Below the pieces are notes generated by a model. The model was not told the DNA's origin and made no database searches. It saw only the letters and a list, made by a program, of their open reading frames with translations. Positions 41,091 through 49,354 of a stretch of 64,000 bases of DNA are shown here, piece by piece. The DNA is from Thermanaeromonas sp. C210. Lineage in GTDB: Bacteria > Bacillota > DSM-521 > Neomoorellales > Neomoorellaceae. Both the position numbers and the translations under genes were made by a program. Location: the NCBI RefSeq assembly GCF_013167955.1, contig NZ_BLWF01000003.1, forward strand, positions 372,001 to 436,000, written 5' to 3'. The first letter of the stretch is position 1; every line of letters begins with the position of its first letter.

Positions 41091-41183
41091 GGTGCTTCCT
41101 AAAGGTTCCCCAAGCCGAGGCGCTGGTTAAAGTCCACAGGCGTGGGAAAGACCCGGAATTTGCCTCTTTCCTCGGGAAGCACC
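41091..41183 (-). promoter_or_regulatory. Candidate structured leader RNA of the S-layer-domain gene
   Basis: On the minus strand GGTGCTTCC (41183-41175) pairs perfectly with GGAAGCACC (41099-41091), a 9-bp closing stem around about 75 bases. Inside are CCGAGG/CCTCGG, CCAC-GCCT-GTGG, and a competing GGAAAGA/TCTTTCC stem, so alternative folds are possible. The element begins about 10 bases after the predicted transcription start and ends about 10 bases before the ribosome site, the usual place of a translational riboswitch. I cannot assign a known class. Confidence 0.5.
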
Positions 41184-41192
41184 TTTTAGCTT

Positions 41193-41221
41193 ATTATTGT
41201 GGTTGCTCCTTAATTCTACAA
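41193..41221 (-). promoter_or_regulatory. Promoter of the S-layer-domain gene
   Basis: Minus strand TTGTAG, 17-base spacer, AATAAT. Only moderate matches, but the spacing is ideal and it lies right before the structured leader. Confidence 0.45.
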
Positions 41222-41506
41222 CTTGCCATATTTCTCCTCCCTTGGAGATAAAATAATTTTTGCCGCTGTGCCCCGGGGGATGATATTGACGTGCTTCATG
41301 CAGGCATTGTCCTGTAAGTCAGATAGAAAATAGGCAATCCTAATAGTAGCTGCTGACAATATCCCAGTCCGGTAACACATCGAGGGCGGGATCCGTGTCA
41401 ACTCACATAAAAACCTTACCGAAGGAAGAAGGCTCACTCAAATAAAGACCTAACCTAAAGAGCGATAGTTGAAGGGGGTACTATTCTCCATCATCTCCCT
41501 TCAGCT
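41222..41506. other. Gene-free stretch
   Basis: Nothing supportable here. A 73-codon minus-strand frame (41437-41216) has no ribosome site or recognisable domain and overlaps the promoter region. Confidence 0.4.
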
Positions 41507-41854
41507 TCAGAGGGTATCCTGTATATGGGTCATTGTTCCGTGGCTGGCCAGGAGCTCAGCCGTAGAAAGGAGTACTGGATGGAGGCGTTCGGCACAAGGA
41601 TAATCCAGGGCCTCCCAAACGAGCTGGATGGCCGGGAGTGCCTTCAAATACTTTAATGGCTTAGAACGCTTTTTAGCTGGCTTTTTGGCAGGAATAGGAT
41701 TATTTAAGACATAGATAGCATACTTACGGTTATAGCCGAGCATCTTGACTACCTCGTCGATAATCTGGGATTTTTCGGTTCGGGAAGCGGCCTGAGAGTA
41801 ACGCTGGTGCATGTTGTTTAAATACTCACGGCGACTATTTAATGACATCCTCAA
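41507..41854 (-). pseudogene. Transposase N-terminal fragment (integrase-type, ISNCY-like)
   Basis: A 115-residue frame starting MSLNSRREYLNNMHQRYSQA, then SQIIDEVVKMLGYNRKYAIY and a basic stretch KKPAKKRSKPLKY, the helix-turn-helix N-terminus of long integrase-core transposases common in Moorella and Desulfotomaculum relatives. It stops after SHGTMTHIQDTL, before any DDE catalytic core; full proteins are over 400 residues. It is truncated and inactive. Confidence 0.65.
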
Positions 41855-41934
41855 TACACATCCCCTCGGTAAGATTTCGCCGTGAGTGAGCCGTTCCCCC
41901 TTCGGTTATATTTTAAGTGAGTGATCGCGGGATC

Positions 41935-41963
41935 TTGACACCCCCGAAAAGGGGTGATATACT
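41935..41963 (+). promoter_or_regulatory. Sigma-A promoter of tRNA-Pro
   Basis: TTGACA (41935-41940), 17-base spacer, TATACT (41958-41963), with the tRNA starting 20 bases downstream. Confidence 0.85.
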
Positions 41964-41983
41964 TGGTAGTGCCAAGGGAATGT

Positions 41984-42061
41984 CGGGGCGTAGCTCAGTT
42001 TGGCTAGAGCGCTACCTTGGGGTGGTAGAGGTCGCTGGTTCGAGTCCAGTCGCTCCGACCA
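41984..42061 (+). tRNA. tRNA-Pro, anticodon GGG
   Basis: Acceptor CGGGGCG (41984-41990) pairs with CGCTCCG (42051-42057), followed by A and encoded CCA. The D arm TAGCTCAGTTTGGCTAGAGC, anticodon arm CTACC-TTGGGGT-GGTAG (anticodon GGG) and T arm CTGG-TTCGAGT-CCAG are all present. It has its own promoter and terminator. Confidence 0.96.
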
Positions 42062-42067
42062 AGAAAG

Positions 42068-42099
42068 TGCGGCTCCTAGGTTACGGGGCCGCATTTTTT
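42068..42099 (+). terminator. Terminator of tRNA-Pro
   Basis: TGCGGC (42068-42073) with GCCGCA (42088-42093), plus an inner CC/GG, then TTTTTT. Confidence 0.88.
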
Positions 42100-42333
42100 A
42101 TGGCCTGGACGCGTGGCGGCCAGTACTGCCGCCGCCGGGAACTGATGGCTCTACTGTTAGGCCCCGGTTTGGCTGCTGGTTACCCTTCCGGAGCCATCTG
42201 CGCTGACGCGGAAATAAGAAAGGTGAAGGTATGAAGGGATTGGGGAAAAAATTTTACCCCGGGAAAGGCATGAATTTGGTTGGGGTTGAGGGGGATTGGG
42301 TTTAAGGAATTAAAAAATTGACCCCAAAAAAGA

Positions 42334-42400
42334 GGATGACCCTCCTTCAGAGCGAATCTGTTAAGTAAGACCAAACCAACCAAACAAAGGAGGGTCATCC
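42334..42400 (+). promoter_or_regulatory. Ribosome-site-sequestering hairpin of the transposase mRNA
   Basis: GGATGACCCTCCTT (42334-42347) is perfectly complementary to AAGGAGGGTCATCC (42387-42400), which contains the Shine-Dalgarno AGGAGG and ends at the base before ATG 42401. RNA reading in from outside would fold and hide the start; a transcript starting within the loop (42348-42386) would not. Confidence 0.7.
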
Positions 42401-43729
42401 ATGGCTATTATACCACAACAGAGGCTTTTTGGGTGGAGGGAAATCGAAAATTTAGGGGAGCTCGAACGACTTAGGCTAGTACTTGAATACATGCCGGACG
42501 AAGAATTGATGGTGGAACTGGAGAAGGAACGGGCGAATGGGCGGGATGACTATCCCATAAGGGCCGTATGGAACTCTGTACTGGCAGGGATAGTATACCA
42601 ACATCCTTCGATAGAAAGTTTAAGGCGGGAACTTTGGCGTAATGCCCAATTACGAGAGCTATGCGGATTTGACCTAACGAAGGGAGAAAAAGCCGTACCG
42701 CCGTCATGGGTATACAGCCGGTTTTTGGGGAAACTGCTTAAGAAAGAAGAGAAGGTCGAAGAAATATTTTACCGGCTGGTAGAGGAGCTAAGGGAGGAAC
42801 TACCGGGTTTTGGAGAAGTAGCGGCCATAGACGGCAAAGCCTTGGCGAGCTTAAGTCGTGGGAGGAAGAAGGAAAAAGTGGGGGAGCTTAGACCTGACGG
42901 TCGGCGGGAACAAGATGCAGACTGGGGGTGTAAGGTTTACCGGGGTAAGAGGGAAGACGGCAGCCAGTGGGAAAAAGTAGTGAAATGGTTTGGATTTCGG
43001 CTGCACCTAATAGTAGATGCCCTATACGAACTGCCTCTAGGGTTTAAAGTTACCAAGGCGTCGGCGAGCGAAGTAAAAGAGGCGCCCAAGCTTCTGGAGA
43101 GGGTAAAAGAGAAGGCACCGGGGACCTTTGAAAGGATTAAATATCTTACAGCAGACAAGGCCTACGACTCCACAGAACTAATCATCGAGCTATGGGAAGA
43201 GTATCAAATAAAGCCGGTCATAGACATAAGGAACCAATGGAAAGACGGGGAAGAAACTAAACTAATAGCGGGGCAGGAGAGCGTAGTATACGACTATAAG
43301 GGGAAAGTATACTGTTACTGTCCGGAGACGGGGATAAAGAGGGAGATGGCCTATGGAGGATTTGAGAAGGACCGGGAAACATTAAAATACCGCTGTCCGG
43401 CCAGGCATTATGGGTTAAGATGCAAGGGAATAGATAAATGTCCGGTTAAGAGCAGTATTCGGATACCCCTTAAGGAAGACCGGAGGGTGTTCACGCCGCT
43501 AGCACGTTCCAGCTACCGCTGGGAGGAACTTTACAAGAAGCGTACAGCGGTGGAGCGAGTAAACAGCCGATTAGACCAGAGTTTTGGTTTTGAGCAACAC
43601 TTTATTCGAGGATTAAAGAAGATGAGTTTAACATGCGCTCTAGCGTTAGCGGTGATGCTGGCCATGGCGCTAGGGAGGATACGAGAAAAGAAAGGAGAAA
43701 ACCTACGCAGTTTAGTAAAGGCAGCCTAA
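42401..43729 (+). CDS. DDE transposase
   Basis: A 442-residue transposase with an N-terminal DNA-binding half (YPIRAVWNSVLAGIVYQHPS; PSWVYSRFLGKLLKKEEK) and an RNase-H-type core. The likely catalytic residues are D in EVAAIDGKALASLSRG, D in KYLTADKAYDSTELI and E in KKRTAVERVNSRLDQSFGFE. The frame is complete and undamaged, so the element may be active. Translation seems limited by the hairpin upstream. Confidence 0.92.
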   Translation: MAIIPQQRLFGWREIENLGELERLRLVLEYMPDEELMVELEKERANGRDDYPIRAVWNSVLAGIVYQHPSIESLRRELWRNAQLRELCGFDLTKGEKAVPPSWVYSRFLGKLLKKEEKVEEIFYRLVEELREELPGFGEVAAIDGKALASLSRGRKKEKVGELRPDGRREQDADWGCKVYRGKREDGSQWEKVVKWFGFRLHLIVDALYELPLGFKVTKASASEVKEAPKLLERVKEKAPGTFERIKYLTADKAYDSTELIIELWEEYQIKPVIDIRNQWKDGEETKLIAGQESVVYDYKGKVYCYCPETGIKREMAYGGFEKDRETLKYRCPARHYGLRCKGIDKCPVKSSIRIPLKEDRRVFTPLARSSYRWEELYKKRTAVERVNSRLDQSFGFEQHFIRGLKKMSLTCALALAVMLAMALGRIREKKGENLRSLVKAA

Positions 43730-43941
43730 ATTAAGTGGTAGATACTACCATAAAGGGTGGTAGAAGAAGTAATATACCCTTTTTGGGGTTATTTTACCAA
43801 CGCTTGCCATCTCCTTAAGGCTTTTTATATTCCTGAGGCGCCTACCCTATTAATTATAGGGTTGCTTCTGTAAGATTATGTCAAGGCCTTCTAAAAAATC
43901 GGCCACAACGCAGATGCCTCTTCCGGTGAATTCTCTTGAGA

Positions 43942-43970
43942 TTGACCCCTTGCTGTATTAGAATTAGAAT
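43942..43970 (+). promoter_or_regulatory. Sigma-A promoter of the deacetylase gene
   Basis: TTGACC (43942-43947), 17-base spacer, TAGAAT (43965-43970). The start codon is 24 bases downstream of the -10 box. Confidence 0.7.
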
Positions 43971-43993
43971 ATTGGCAGTTGGAGGTGAAGCGA

Positions 43994-44887
43994 TTGAGGA
44001 CTTTAGCCTTCTTCCTCGTCGTGGGATTACTGTTGGTGGGTTTTACGGGGTGTAGTAGCACACAGCACCAGAAAGGAGCTTATGCCGTCGAAAGTCCTGG
44101 GGACCAAGAATTTCAGGGGCCACGAGGAAACTTAAGAAAAGGAAATACTCGAACGATAGTTCTTGTCTATCATAATATTGTGGCAGATGCTTCGAAAGCC
44201 GCCGGATCGTCCTTAACAGTAAAAGAATTCGCGGAACAGATGGCATACCTATATGCTAACAATTATCAAACATTAGGACTTGAGGAACTTTTGACTTACT
44301 ATAACGGCCAGAGCTTTCCGGAAAAGAGCGTTATGCTAACCTTTGACGATGGATACCAAAGCTTTTACACGCTGGCTTATCCCGTCTTGAAGAAATACGG
44401 TTTTAGGGCTACCATATTTCCTATCGTAGGTATGACCCCGGGCTTAGAACGACAGATTATATGGAATGAACATTTAACTTTCCATGAATTGAGAACGATG
44501 ATTAAAGAAAGTGGCCTAATAGACATCGGCTCCCATACCTATGACCTGCACTATTACCGGGAAGACGGTCATCCGGCAATCCAACGCCAGAATGGAGAAA
44601 GCGAAGAAGACTACATATATAGGATTACCAAAGATCTTCGAGTGAGCAAAGATATTCTAGAACTGCAAACTGACCAAAGGGTTACTGCCCTAGCTTGGCC
44701 CTATGGGTTAACAAACCAAACTGCTGTTCAAATAGCTAAGGAATTAGGTTATCGTTTTCTCTTCACTTTGCAACAGCAACCCCTTATCCCGGATACGCCC
44801 CTTGATAGAATACCGCGCTATGGCGTGTCTTCAGGATCTATTAAGAGCTTTAAGGAGATCTTGTCCAAGGGAGGCGCTGTTAATTGA
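43994..44887 (+). CDS. Polysaccharide deacetylase lipoprotein
   Basis: A protein of about 297 residues: signal peptide LAFFLVVGLLLVGF with lipobox GFTGC, then a NodB-type deacetylase domain. The metal and catalytic motifs are VMLTFDDGYQSFYTLAYPVL, the His pair in DIGSHTYDLHYY, and ALAWPYGLTN. It removes acetyl groups from peptidoglycan or exopolysaccharide outside the membrane. TTG 43994 has GGAGGTG five bases upstream, while TTG 43979 would start before that site. Confidence 0.88.
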   Translation: MRTLAFFLVVGLLLVGFTGCSSTQHQKGAYAVESPGDQEFQGPRGNLRKGNTRTIVLVYHNIVADASKAAGSSLTVKEFAEQMAYLYANNYQTLGLEELLTYYNGQSFPEKSVMLTFDDGYQSFYTLAYPVLKKYGFRATIFPIVGMTPGLERQIIWNEHLTFHELRTMIKESGLIDIGSHTYDLHYYREDGHPAIQRQNGESEEDYIYRITKDLRVSKDILELQTDQRVTALAWPYGLTNQTAVQIAKELGYRFLFTLQQQPLIPDTPLDRIPRYGVSSGSIKSFKEILSKGGAVN

Positions 44888-44925
44888 AGGGTGTGTCTGT
44901 TGGGTTTTAGCACCCTGGCGTTGAC

Positions 44926-45023
44926 GGGAGGCCTTGCGGGGGTCCAGCGTTCCACTGCCGATGCCAGAGCTTGGCCGCAGGGATATGCGCTGTGGTATTA
45001 TGGCCTCCCAAGGCTGTCTTTTT
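44926..45023 (+). other. Structured RNA candidate ending in a T-run, upstream of speD
   Basis: GGGAGGCC (44926-44933) pairs with GGCCTCCC (45002-45009), closing about 68 bases of further GC-rich sequence, with TCTTTTT at 45017-45023. A shorter hairpin GGGTG...CACCC (44889-44915) precedes it. It could be the deacetylase terminator in an elaborate form or a small RNA. No known family recognised. Confidence 0.4.
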
Positions 45024-45049
45024 AATCCGACATGGGCCTCGAATTTTAG

Positions 45050-45078
45050 TTGACAAGGGGGGGGTGTCCGGTTACAAT
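45050..45078 (+). promoter_or_regulatory. Sigma-A promoter of speD
   Basis: TTGACA (45050-45055), 17-base spacer, TACAAT (45073-45078), 47 bases before the start codon. Confidence 0.82.
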
Positions 45079-45124
45079 TGGATTTGATTGAATACCCACT
45101 TTAAAAATAAAGGAGGAATGGTAA

Positions 45125-45502
45125 TTGCGCGCATTGGGCCGTCATGTGCTGGCCGAGATTTATGGTTGCAGCTTTGAACTTCTAAACGACATTAAGAAAG
45201 TCGAAGAAATCATGGTCAAAGCAGCCCTCGAAGCAGGGGCCGAGATTCGTGAAGTCTGCTTCCATAAATTTAGCCCCCAAGGCGTCAGCGGCGTGGTGGT
45301 CATTTCCGAATCCCATTTAGCCATTCATACTTGGCCGGAGCTAGGGTATGCTGCCGTGGATGTTTTCACCTGCGGGGAGAGGGTAAATCCGTGGGAGGCC
45401 TGCAGGTACCTGACCGACCAGTTTAAGGCGGAGGAAGTCCATGCCACTGAGATTCAGCGTGGCATAATAGAACCCCGCCGCCCTGCGGTCGTCAATCTTT
45501 AG
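45125..45502 (+). CDS. speD: S-adenosylmethionine decarboxylase proenzyme
   Basis: A 125-residue class 1b SpeD that forms decarboxylated SAM for spermidine synthesis. The self-cleavage site is within VVVISESHLAIHTWPELGYA, where Ser 63 becomes the pyruvoyl group; the downstream AAVDVFTCGERVNPWEACRY is conserved. TTG 45125 follows AAAGGAGGA; the ATG seven bases earlier is out of frame. It has its own promoter. No speE lies nearby. Confidence 0.95.
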   Translation: MRALGRHVLAEIYGCSFELLNDIKKVEEIMVKAALEAGAEIREVCFHKFSPQGVSGVVVISESHLAIHTWPELGYAAVDVFTCGERVNPWEACRYLTDQFKAEEVHATEIQRGIIEPRRPAVVNL

Positions 45503-45544
45503 GAGGGGATATTTATTTTAGTACCTACTGCAAAGCACGGCTAA

Positions 45545-45581
45545 CAGGCCTTGCTGGCAAGGAAGAAGCTGGCAAGGCCTG
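45545..45581 (+). terminator. Hairpin after speD
   Basis: CAGGCCTTGC (45545-45554) pairs perfectly with GCAAGGCCTG (45572-45581). There is no T-run, so the terminator assignment is tentative. Confidence 0.45.
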
Positions 45582-45676
45582 CGGCATTAGTACAGGGTTA
45601 ATCTTTAAGAACCCGGCAGGAAAGCCTCAACTTAAAGCGAATTATGACTCCAGTAGTTTTGTAAGGAGCTTATCCC

Positions 45677-46366
45677 ATGGCTTTAGGTGTGTACGAGCTT
45701 ATTGCCGACGATTTAGCACTAATTGAAGAGTACGTGGACGAAGAAGTAAAAAACTATGTCCGTCCACCGTTAAACACATGGGACCAAAACTTTTTGCCGT
45801 CCCTCGTCGTCCTGAGCGGCCGCTATTACGGATATGAAGGCCGGCGCCTTTTTTCTATGGCCGCTGCCCTAAAGCTGATCTTCCTTGGTACCTTCATCCA
45901 TGCCAGGGCCGGCACTGAGCCTGCCCGTCCCGCCCTTTGGGGAGATTACCTGTATACAAAGTTTTTTGCCCTCCTCTGCCGGGACGGCAACCTGGAGTTC
46001 CTGCCTCACCTGACCGAGGTGATTTGCCGCATAAACCTGAGGTTTATCCACTCGGTGGTGAAGAAGGAGGATCCCGACGTGGCCGCCGTAGAAGTATGCG
46101 GTCTCTTGGGGGGCCTGGCCACCAGGCTGGGGACCACTTTGGCGGGAGCTCCAGCCGACGAGGTGGAGGGGTGGTACGATGTCGGCCATGCCTTCGGCCT
46201 TCTTTGGGGTATTCAGAATTGCGGCCGGCCATTGTTGACGTCCCACCACGTGGCTAAAGCGGAGGAGGCCTTAGAAAAAGTGCCGGATATTTCCGGCCGG
46301 AAGGTCTGGAGGGGAATATTCTTAGACCTTTGCAAGCCCGCGACGGTTTGGCGGTTGGCGCCTTAG
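45677..46366 (+). CDS. Polyprenyl-synthase-like protein lacking aspartate-rich motifs
   Basis: A 229-residue all-helical protein. The pattern LPSLVVLSGRYYGYEGRRLF, AAALKLIFLGTFIHARAGTE and LWGDYLYTKFFALLCRDGN follows the order of trans-prenyl synthases (where normal members have LIHDDxxD and GD(Y/F)L), but the two DDxxD metal sites are absent. It could be a non-catalytic partner of the polyprenyl synthase at 54399, analogous in role to HepS, or a divergent enzyme. It lies alone ahead of tatC. Confidence 0.6.
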   Translation: MALGVYELIADDLALIEEYVDEEVKNYVRPPLNTWDQNFLPSLVVLSGRYYGYEGRRLFSMAAALKLIFLGTFIHARAGTEPARPALWGDYLYTKFFALLCRDGNLEFLPHLTEVICRINLRFIHSVVKKEDPDVAAVEVCGLLGGLATRLGTTLAGAPADEVEGWYDVGHAFGLLWGIQNCGRPLLTSHHVAKAEEALEKVPDISGRKVWRGIFLDLCKPATVWRLAP

Positions 46367-46389
46367 AGGTTGCTGGATGGCAATTCAAA

Positions 46390-46418
46390 TTGCGAGAAAA
46401 CTTTATTGGATGTATAAT
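46390..46418 (+). promoter_or_regulatory. Sigma-A promoter of the tat operon
   Basis: TTGCGA (46390-46395), 17-base spacer, TATAAT (46413-46418), 33 bases before tatC. Confidence 0.78.
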
Positions 46419-46450
46419 GGGCAAAAAGGCCAGGAGCAGGAGGTGAACTT

Positions 46451-47191
46451 ATGGAGGACAAATCCATGACCCTTACCGAGCACTTGGAGGAATTGCGCCG
46501 GGTGCTCCTAGTCTGCCTGGTGGCCTTAGGGATATCCACCATTATCACCTATTTCGGCTTCCGTAACCAGCTCCTGGCACTGCTGACTCAGCCGGTGAAG
46601 GATTTGGGCGTGTCCTTAGTTTACATTACGCCCTGGGAGGCCTTTTTCACCTCCATCAAGGCTTCCATCTTAGCCGCCGTATTCCTGGCCTTGCCGGTTA
46701 TTCTCTGGCAGATATGGAGTTTCATTTTGCCTGCTTTACACCGGCATGAAAGGCGCTTAGTCTTCATTATCATGCCCTTTTCTTTGCTCCTCTTCTTTGG
46801 GGGCATAGCTTTCGGCTACTTTGTAGTTCTGCCGGCAGCGCTCCGTTTCTTGTTGGTGACGGCCAGCGAAGGTTTTCAACCGTTGATTACCATCTCCAGG
46901 TATATCGGATTTCTGGTTACCTTTGTTCTGCCCTTCGGTTTGGTTTTTCAGCTGCCCCTGGTCGTGGTGTTGCTGACCCGGCTAGGGCTGATATCTCCCC
47001 AGTTCCTGGCGCGCAACCGGAAGCTGGCCTTGCTCATTATTTTTCTCCTGGCGGCCCTTTTAACACCTACTCCGGATGTCGTATCCCAGCTCCTCATGGG
47101 ACTTCCCATGGTGGGACTCTATGAGAGCAGTATATGGCTATCTTTTCTAGTGCGCCGGAGGCAGGAAAAGGCCGAAAGCGAAGGAATATAA
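46451..47191 (+). CDS. tatC: Twin-arginine translocase subunit TatC
   Basis: A 246-residue integral membrane protein with six predicted helices, the TatC N-terminal signature [20 protein letters not shown] and the conserved [17 protein letters not shown] loop; [20 protein letters not shown] and [17 protein letters not shown] follow. It recognises twin-arginine signals of folded cargo. AGGAGGTGAAC precedes ATG 46451; tatA follows 27 bases later. Confidence 0.96.
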   Translation: MEDKSMTLTEHLEELRRVLLVCLVALGISTIITYFGFRNQLLALLTQPVKDLGVSLVYITPWEAFFTSIKASILAAVFLALPVILWQIWSFILPALHRHERRLVFIIMPFSLLLFFGGIAFGYFVVLPAALRFLLVTASEGFQPLITISRYIGFLVTFVLPFGLVFQLPLVVVLLTRLGLISPQFLARNRKLALLIIFLLAALLTPTPDVVSQLLMGLPMVGLYESSIWLSFLVRRRQEKAESEGI

Positions 47192-47217
47192 CTCCATATA
47201 AGGAGGTGAAGTTGCTG

Positions 47218-47436
47218 ATGTTTGGTAGTCTGGGAGTTCCGGAGCTCATTCTCATCCTTGCTTTGGCACTGATTATTTTCGGGCCCGGCAAGCTGCCCGA
47301 GGTGGGCCGCGCCCTGGGCAAGGGAATTCGCGAGTTTAGAAAGGCTACGACTTCCATCACCAGCGAAATTGAAGAGGCCGCCAAGGTAGAAGAACCGAAG
47401 GCGGAGGCCCGGGAGGTTAAGCAGCAGGAAAAGTAA
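47218..47436 (+). CDS. tatA: Sec-independent translocase protein TatA
   Basis: A 72-residue protein: short N-terminal membrane helix with the FGxxELxLI pattern ([19 protein letters not shown]), the [20 protein letters not shown] amphipathic helix, then a charged tail. It oligomerises to form the translocation pore. ATG 47218 follows AAGGAGGTGAAG; the longer frame from 47134 lies inside tatC. With no separate TatB this is a minimal TatAC system. Confidence 0.95.
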   Translation: MFGSLGVPELILILALALIIFGPGKLPEVGRALGKGIREFRKATTSITSEIEEAAKVEEPKAEAREVKQQEK

Positions 47437-47488
47437 CTTTGAGGCGGCCCGGCCTGCAGGGGACAATTAATCCTATGACCTAACTACC

Positions 47489-47514
47489 GGGGAGGCGTTG
47501 GCTTCCCCTTTTTG
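47489..47514 (+). terminator. Terminator after tatA
   Basis: GGGGAGGC (47489-47496), loop GTTG, GCTTCCCC (47501-47508), then TTTTT. Confidence 0.8.
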
Positions 47515-47538
47515 CTGGAAGGAAAGGGGTGGGCGAGG

Positions 47539-48756
47539 GTGCAGGATACACCCCGCGGCAATAGGTTGCACATTGCCCTTTTTGGTCGGCGCAACGCGGG
47601 AAAATCCAGCTTGATCAACGCCCTTACCGGTCAAGAGCTGGCGTTAGTTTCCAGCGTTCCCGGCACCACTACCGACCCGGTCTTTAAAGCCATGGAAATT
47701 TTGCCCTTGGGACCAGTGGTGCTCATTGACACTGCCGGGATCGATGACGCAGGAGAGCTGGGAGAGCTGCGCATTAAGAAAACTATGGAGGTGCTGCGCA
47801 AAACGGACCTGGCCGTTCTGGTGCTGGATCCCGCGGAAGGGGTGGGGGTTTATGAATTGGAGCTCAAACGCCGTTTAACCGAGCAAGGGCTGCCAGTGGT
47901 GGCGGTCTTGAATAAAATCGATCTCGGAGGTGGAGAACACCTTGCCCGCATGGAAGAGGCCCTGGGCCAGCGGATACTTCCGGTCAGCGCGAAAACCCGC
48001 CAGGGCATTGAAGAGTTAAAGCGGGAACTTATAAAGGTCGCTCCGTCCTCTTTTGAAGCTCCCCACCTAGTGGGCGACCTGGTGGGGCCGGGCGAAACGG
48101 CCATCTTGGTGGTCCCCATAGATTCCGCTGCCCCCAAAGGGAGGCTGATACTGCCCCAGGTGCAGGTACTGCGGGATCTCCTGGATAACGATGCCATGGG
48201 CCTGGTGGTGAAAGAAGGGGGCCTTAAGGAGGCCTTAGACCTGATACCCCGGCCCAAAATAGTGATTACCGATTCCCAGGTTTTTGCCAAGGTGGCCGCC
48301 GAGACGCCCCCTGATGTCTGGTTGACATCCTTTTCCATCCTGATGGCCCGCTACAAGGGGAACCTGGTAGAACTCGTTAAGGGAGCCAAAGGGATTAAGG
48401 GTTTAAAGCCGGGGGACCGGGTATTGATAGCCGAGGCCTGTACCCACCATCCTCAACCCAACGATATCGGTAGAGTTCAGATACCGGGTTGGCTACAACG
48501 CTATGCGGGCGGTGCCTTGGATTTCACCTGGGTTTCCGGGGGGAGTTTTCCCGAGGACCTGGCAAGTTATAGACTGGTCGTTCACTGCGGGGGTTGCATG
48601 ATCAATCGCCGGGAAATGCTCTACCGCCTGCAGGTGGCCCGGGCGGCCGGGGTGCCCATGGTTAATTATGGAGTACTGCTGGCCCTTGCCCACGGGACCC
48701 TGGACCGGGCCCTGGAGCCCTTTCCCGCTGCCAAGAAGGAATGGGAGGAAGCATAA
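47539..48756 (+). CDS. hydF: [FeFe]-hydrogenase maturation GTPase HydF
   Basis: A 405-residue protein: N-terminal GTPase with P-loop IALFGRRNAGKSSLINALTG, SSVPGTTTDPV, DTAGIDD and VVAVLNKIDLG; a dimerisation domain; and a C-terminal 4Fe-4S domain with CTHHPQPNDIGRVQIPGWL and HCGGCMINRREML (the Cys-His...Cys-x2-Cys ligands). HydF carries the 2Fe subcluster to apo-hydrogenase. GTG 47539 is preferred; a TTG at 47512 sits inside the terminator hairpin. HydE and HydG are not in this window. Confidence 0.93.
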   Translation: MQDTPRGNRLHIALFGRRNAGKSSLINALTGQELALVSSVPGTTTDPVFKAMEILPLGPVVLIDTAGIDDAGELGELRIKKTMEVLRKTDLAVLVLDPAEGVGVYELELKRRLTEQGLPVVAVLNKIDLGGGEHLARMEEALGQRILPVSAKTRQGIEELKRELIKVAPSSFEAPHLVGDLVGPGETAILVVPIDSAAPKGRLILPQVQVLRDLLDNDAMGLVVKEGGLKEALDLIPRPKIVITDSQVFAKVAAETPPDVWLTSFSILMARYKGNLVELVKGAKGIKGLKPGDRVLIAEACTHHPQPNDIGRVQIPGWLQRYAGGALDFTWVSGGSFPEDLASYRLVVHCGGCMINRREMLYRLQVARAAGVPMVNYGVLLALAHGTLDRALEPFPAAKKEWEEA

Positions 48757-48758
48757 GG

Positions 48759-49349
48759 GTGGAAACGATTGAAGTGCGGCCCTGGCGGGTTAACGGTAAA
48801 GGAGGGTACGACTTAGTCATTACCTCGCCCCTGGCTACCGTAGATGACTATATCCGGGCAATGGGCAGGGTTGAAGAGCTTGATATTTACAGGTCCTACC
48901 GGTCCGGCAGGGGTGACTGCCAGAGCTGCCCCCATTGCTGCGGCGGGCGCTTGCCGTTGACTCTGCGTGACGTCTTGGTGCTGCGCGACGGGCTCCAAGC
49001 CCTGACGGGTAAGCTGGTAAACCTGCGGGACTTAATTGCCAACTATTGTACGGTACAGAAAATGGGCCCCGCCCTGGATATAACGCTGCGGACGGACGGG
49101 GAGGGTTACTGCATTTTCCTGTCGCCGACAGACAACTCGTGCCGCCTCTACCGTTACCGCCCCCTGGTCTGTCGCACCTTTTATTGCTGCCCGGCCACCC
49201 GGCGGGCCGGGGAGCTGCGCTCGGCCGTCATCAATGGTGGCGAAGATGAGCTGGTCTATTTCTGGCAAACCGGGAAGTTGCCCGTTCCGCGGATTTATTT
49301 AAGGAATCTTTGTTCTCCTGCATTGTGGAAAGCCTTGAGGGGGAGGTAG
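48759..49349 (+). CDS. YkgJ-type cysteine-cluster protein
   Basis: A 196-residue protein with the YkgJ/zinc- or iron-chelating pattern: [40 protein letters not shown], then [15 protein letters not shown]. Eight or more clustered cysteines suggest bound Fe or Zn, possibly an Fe-S centre. GTG 48759 is two bases after the hydF stop, with GAGGAAG upstream. The function of the family is poorly defined. Confidence 0.78.
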   Translation: METIEVRPWRVNGKGGYDLVITSPLATVDDYIRAMGRVEELDIYRSYRSGRGDCQSCPHCCGGRLPLTLRDVLVLRDGLQALTGKLVNLRDLIANYCTVQKMGPALDITLRTDGEGYCIFLSPTDNSCRLYRYRPLVCRTFYCCPATRRAGELRSAVINGGEDELVYFWQTGKLPVPRIYLRNLCSPALWKALRGR

Positions 49350-49354
49350 AGGTC

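Larger units (their letters stand above)
42313..43796 (+). mobile_element. Complete insertion sequence (IS4-superfamily-like)
   Basis: A single transposase gene between imperfect terminal inverted repeats: left AAAATTGACCCCAAAAAA (about 42314-42331) and right, on the opposite strand, AAAATAACCCCAAAAAGGG (43796-43778), differing by a one-base indel. A clear target duplication was not found. It lies between tRNA-Pro and a deacetylase gene. Confidence 0.7.

Noticed and set aside
41091-41183. c-di-GMP-I riboswitch in the S-layer leader
   Set aside because: GGCAAA and a terminal GGGGAACC recall the class, but the second conserved block (GGGACGCAAAGCC) is absent; kept only as an unassigned structure.
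41216-41437. 73-codon minus-strand frame
   Set aside because: No ribosome site, no domain, and it overlaps the promoter of the S-layer-domain gene.
42100-42312. Short frames (30 and 24 codons) between the tRNA terminator and the IS
   Set aside because: One has a plausible ribosome site, but no similarity is recognisable and the IS boundary cuts the region.
42313-43796. Target-site duplication of the IS
   Set aside because: No matching direct repeat longer than 3 bases could be seen at the two ends; boundaries are uncertain by a few bases.
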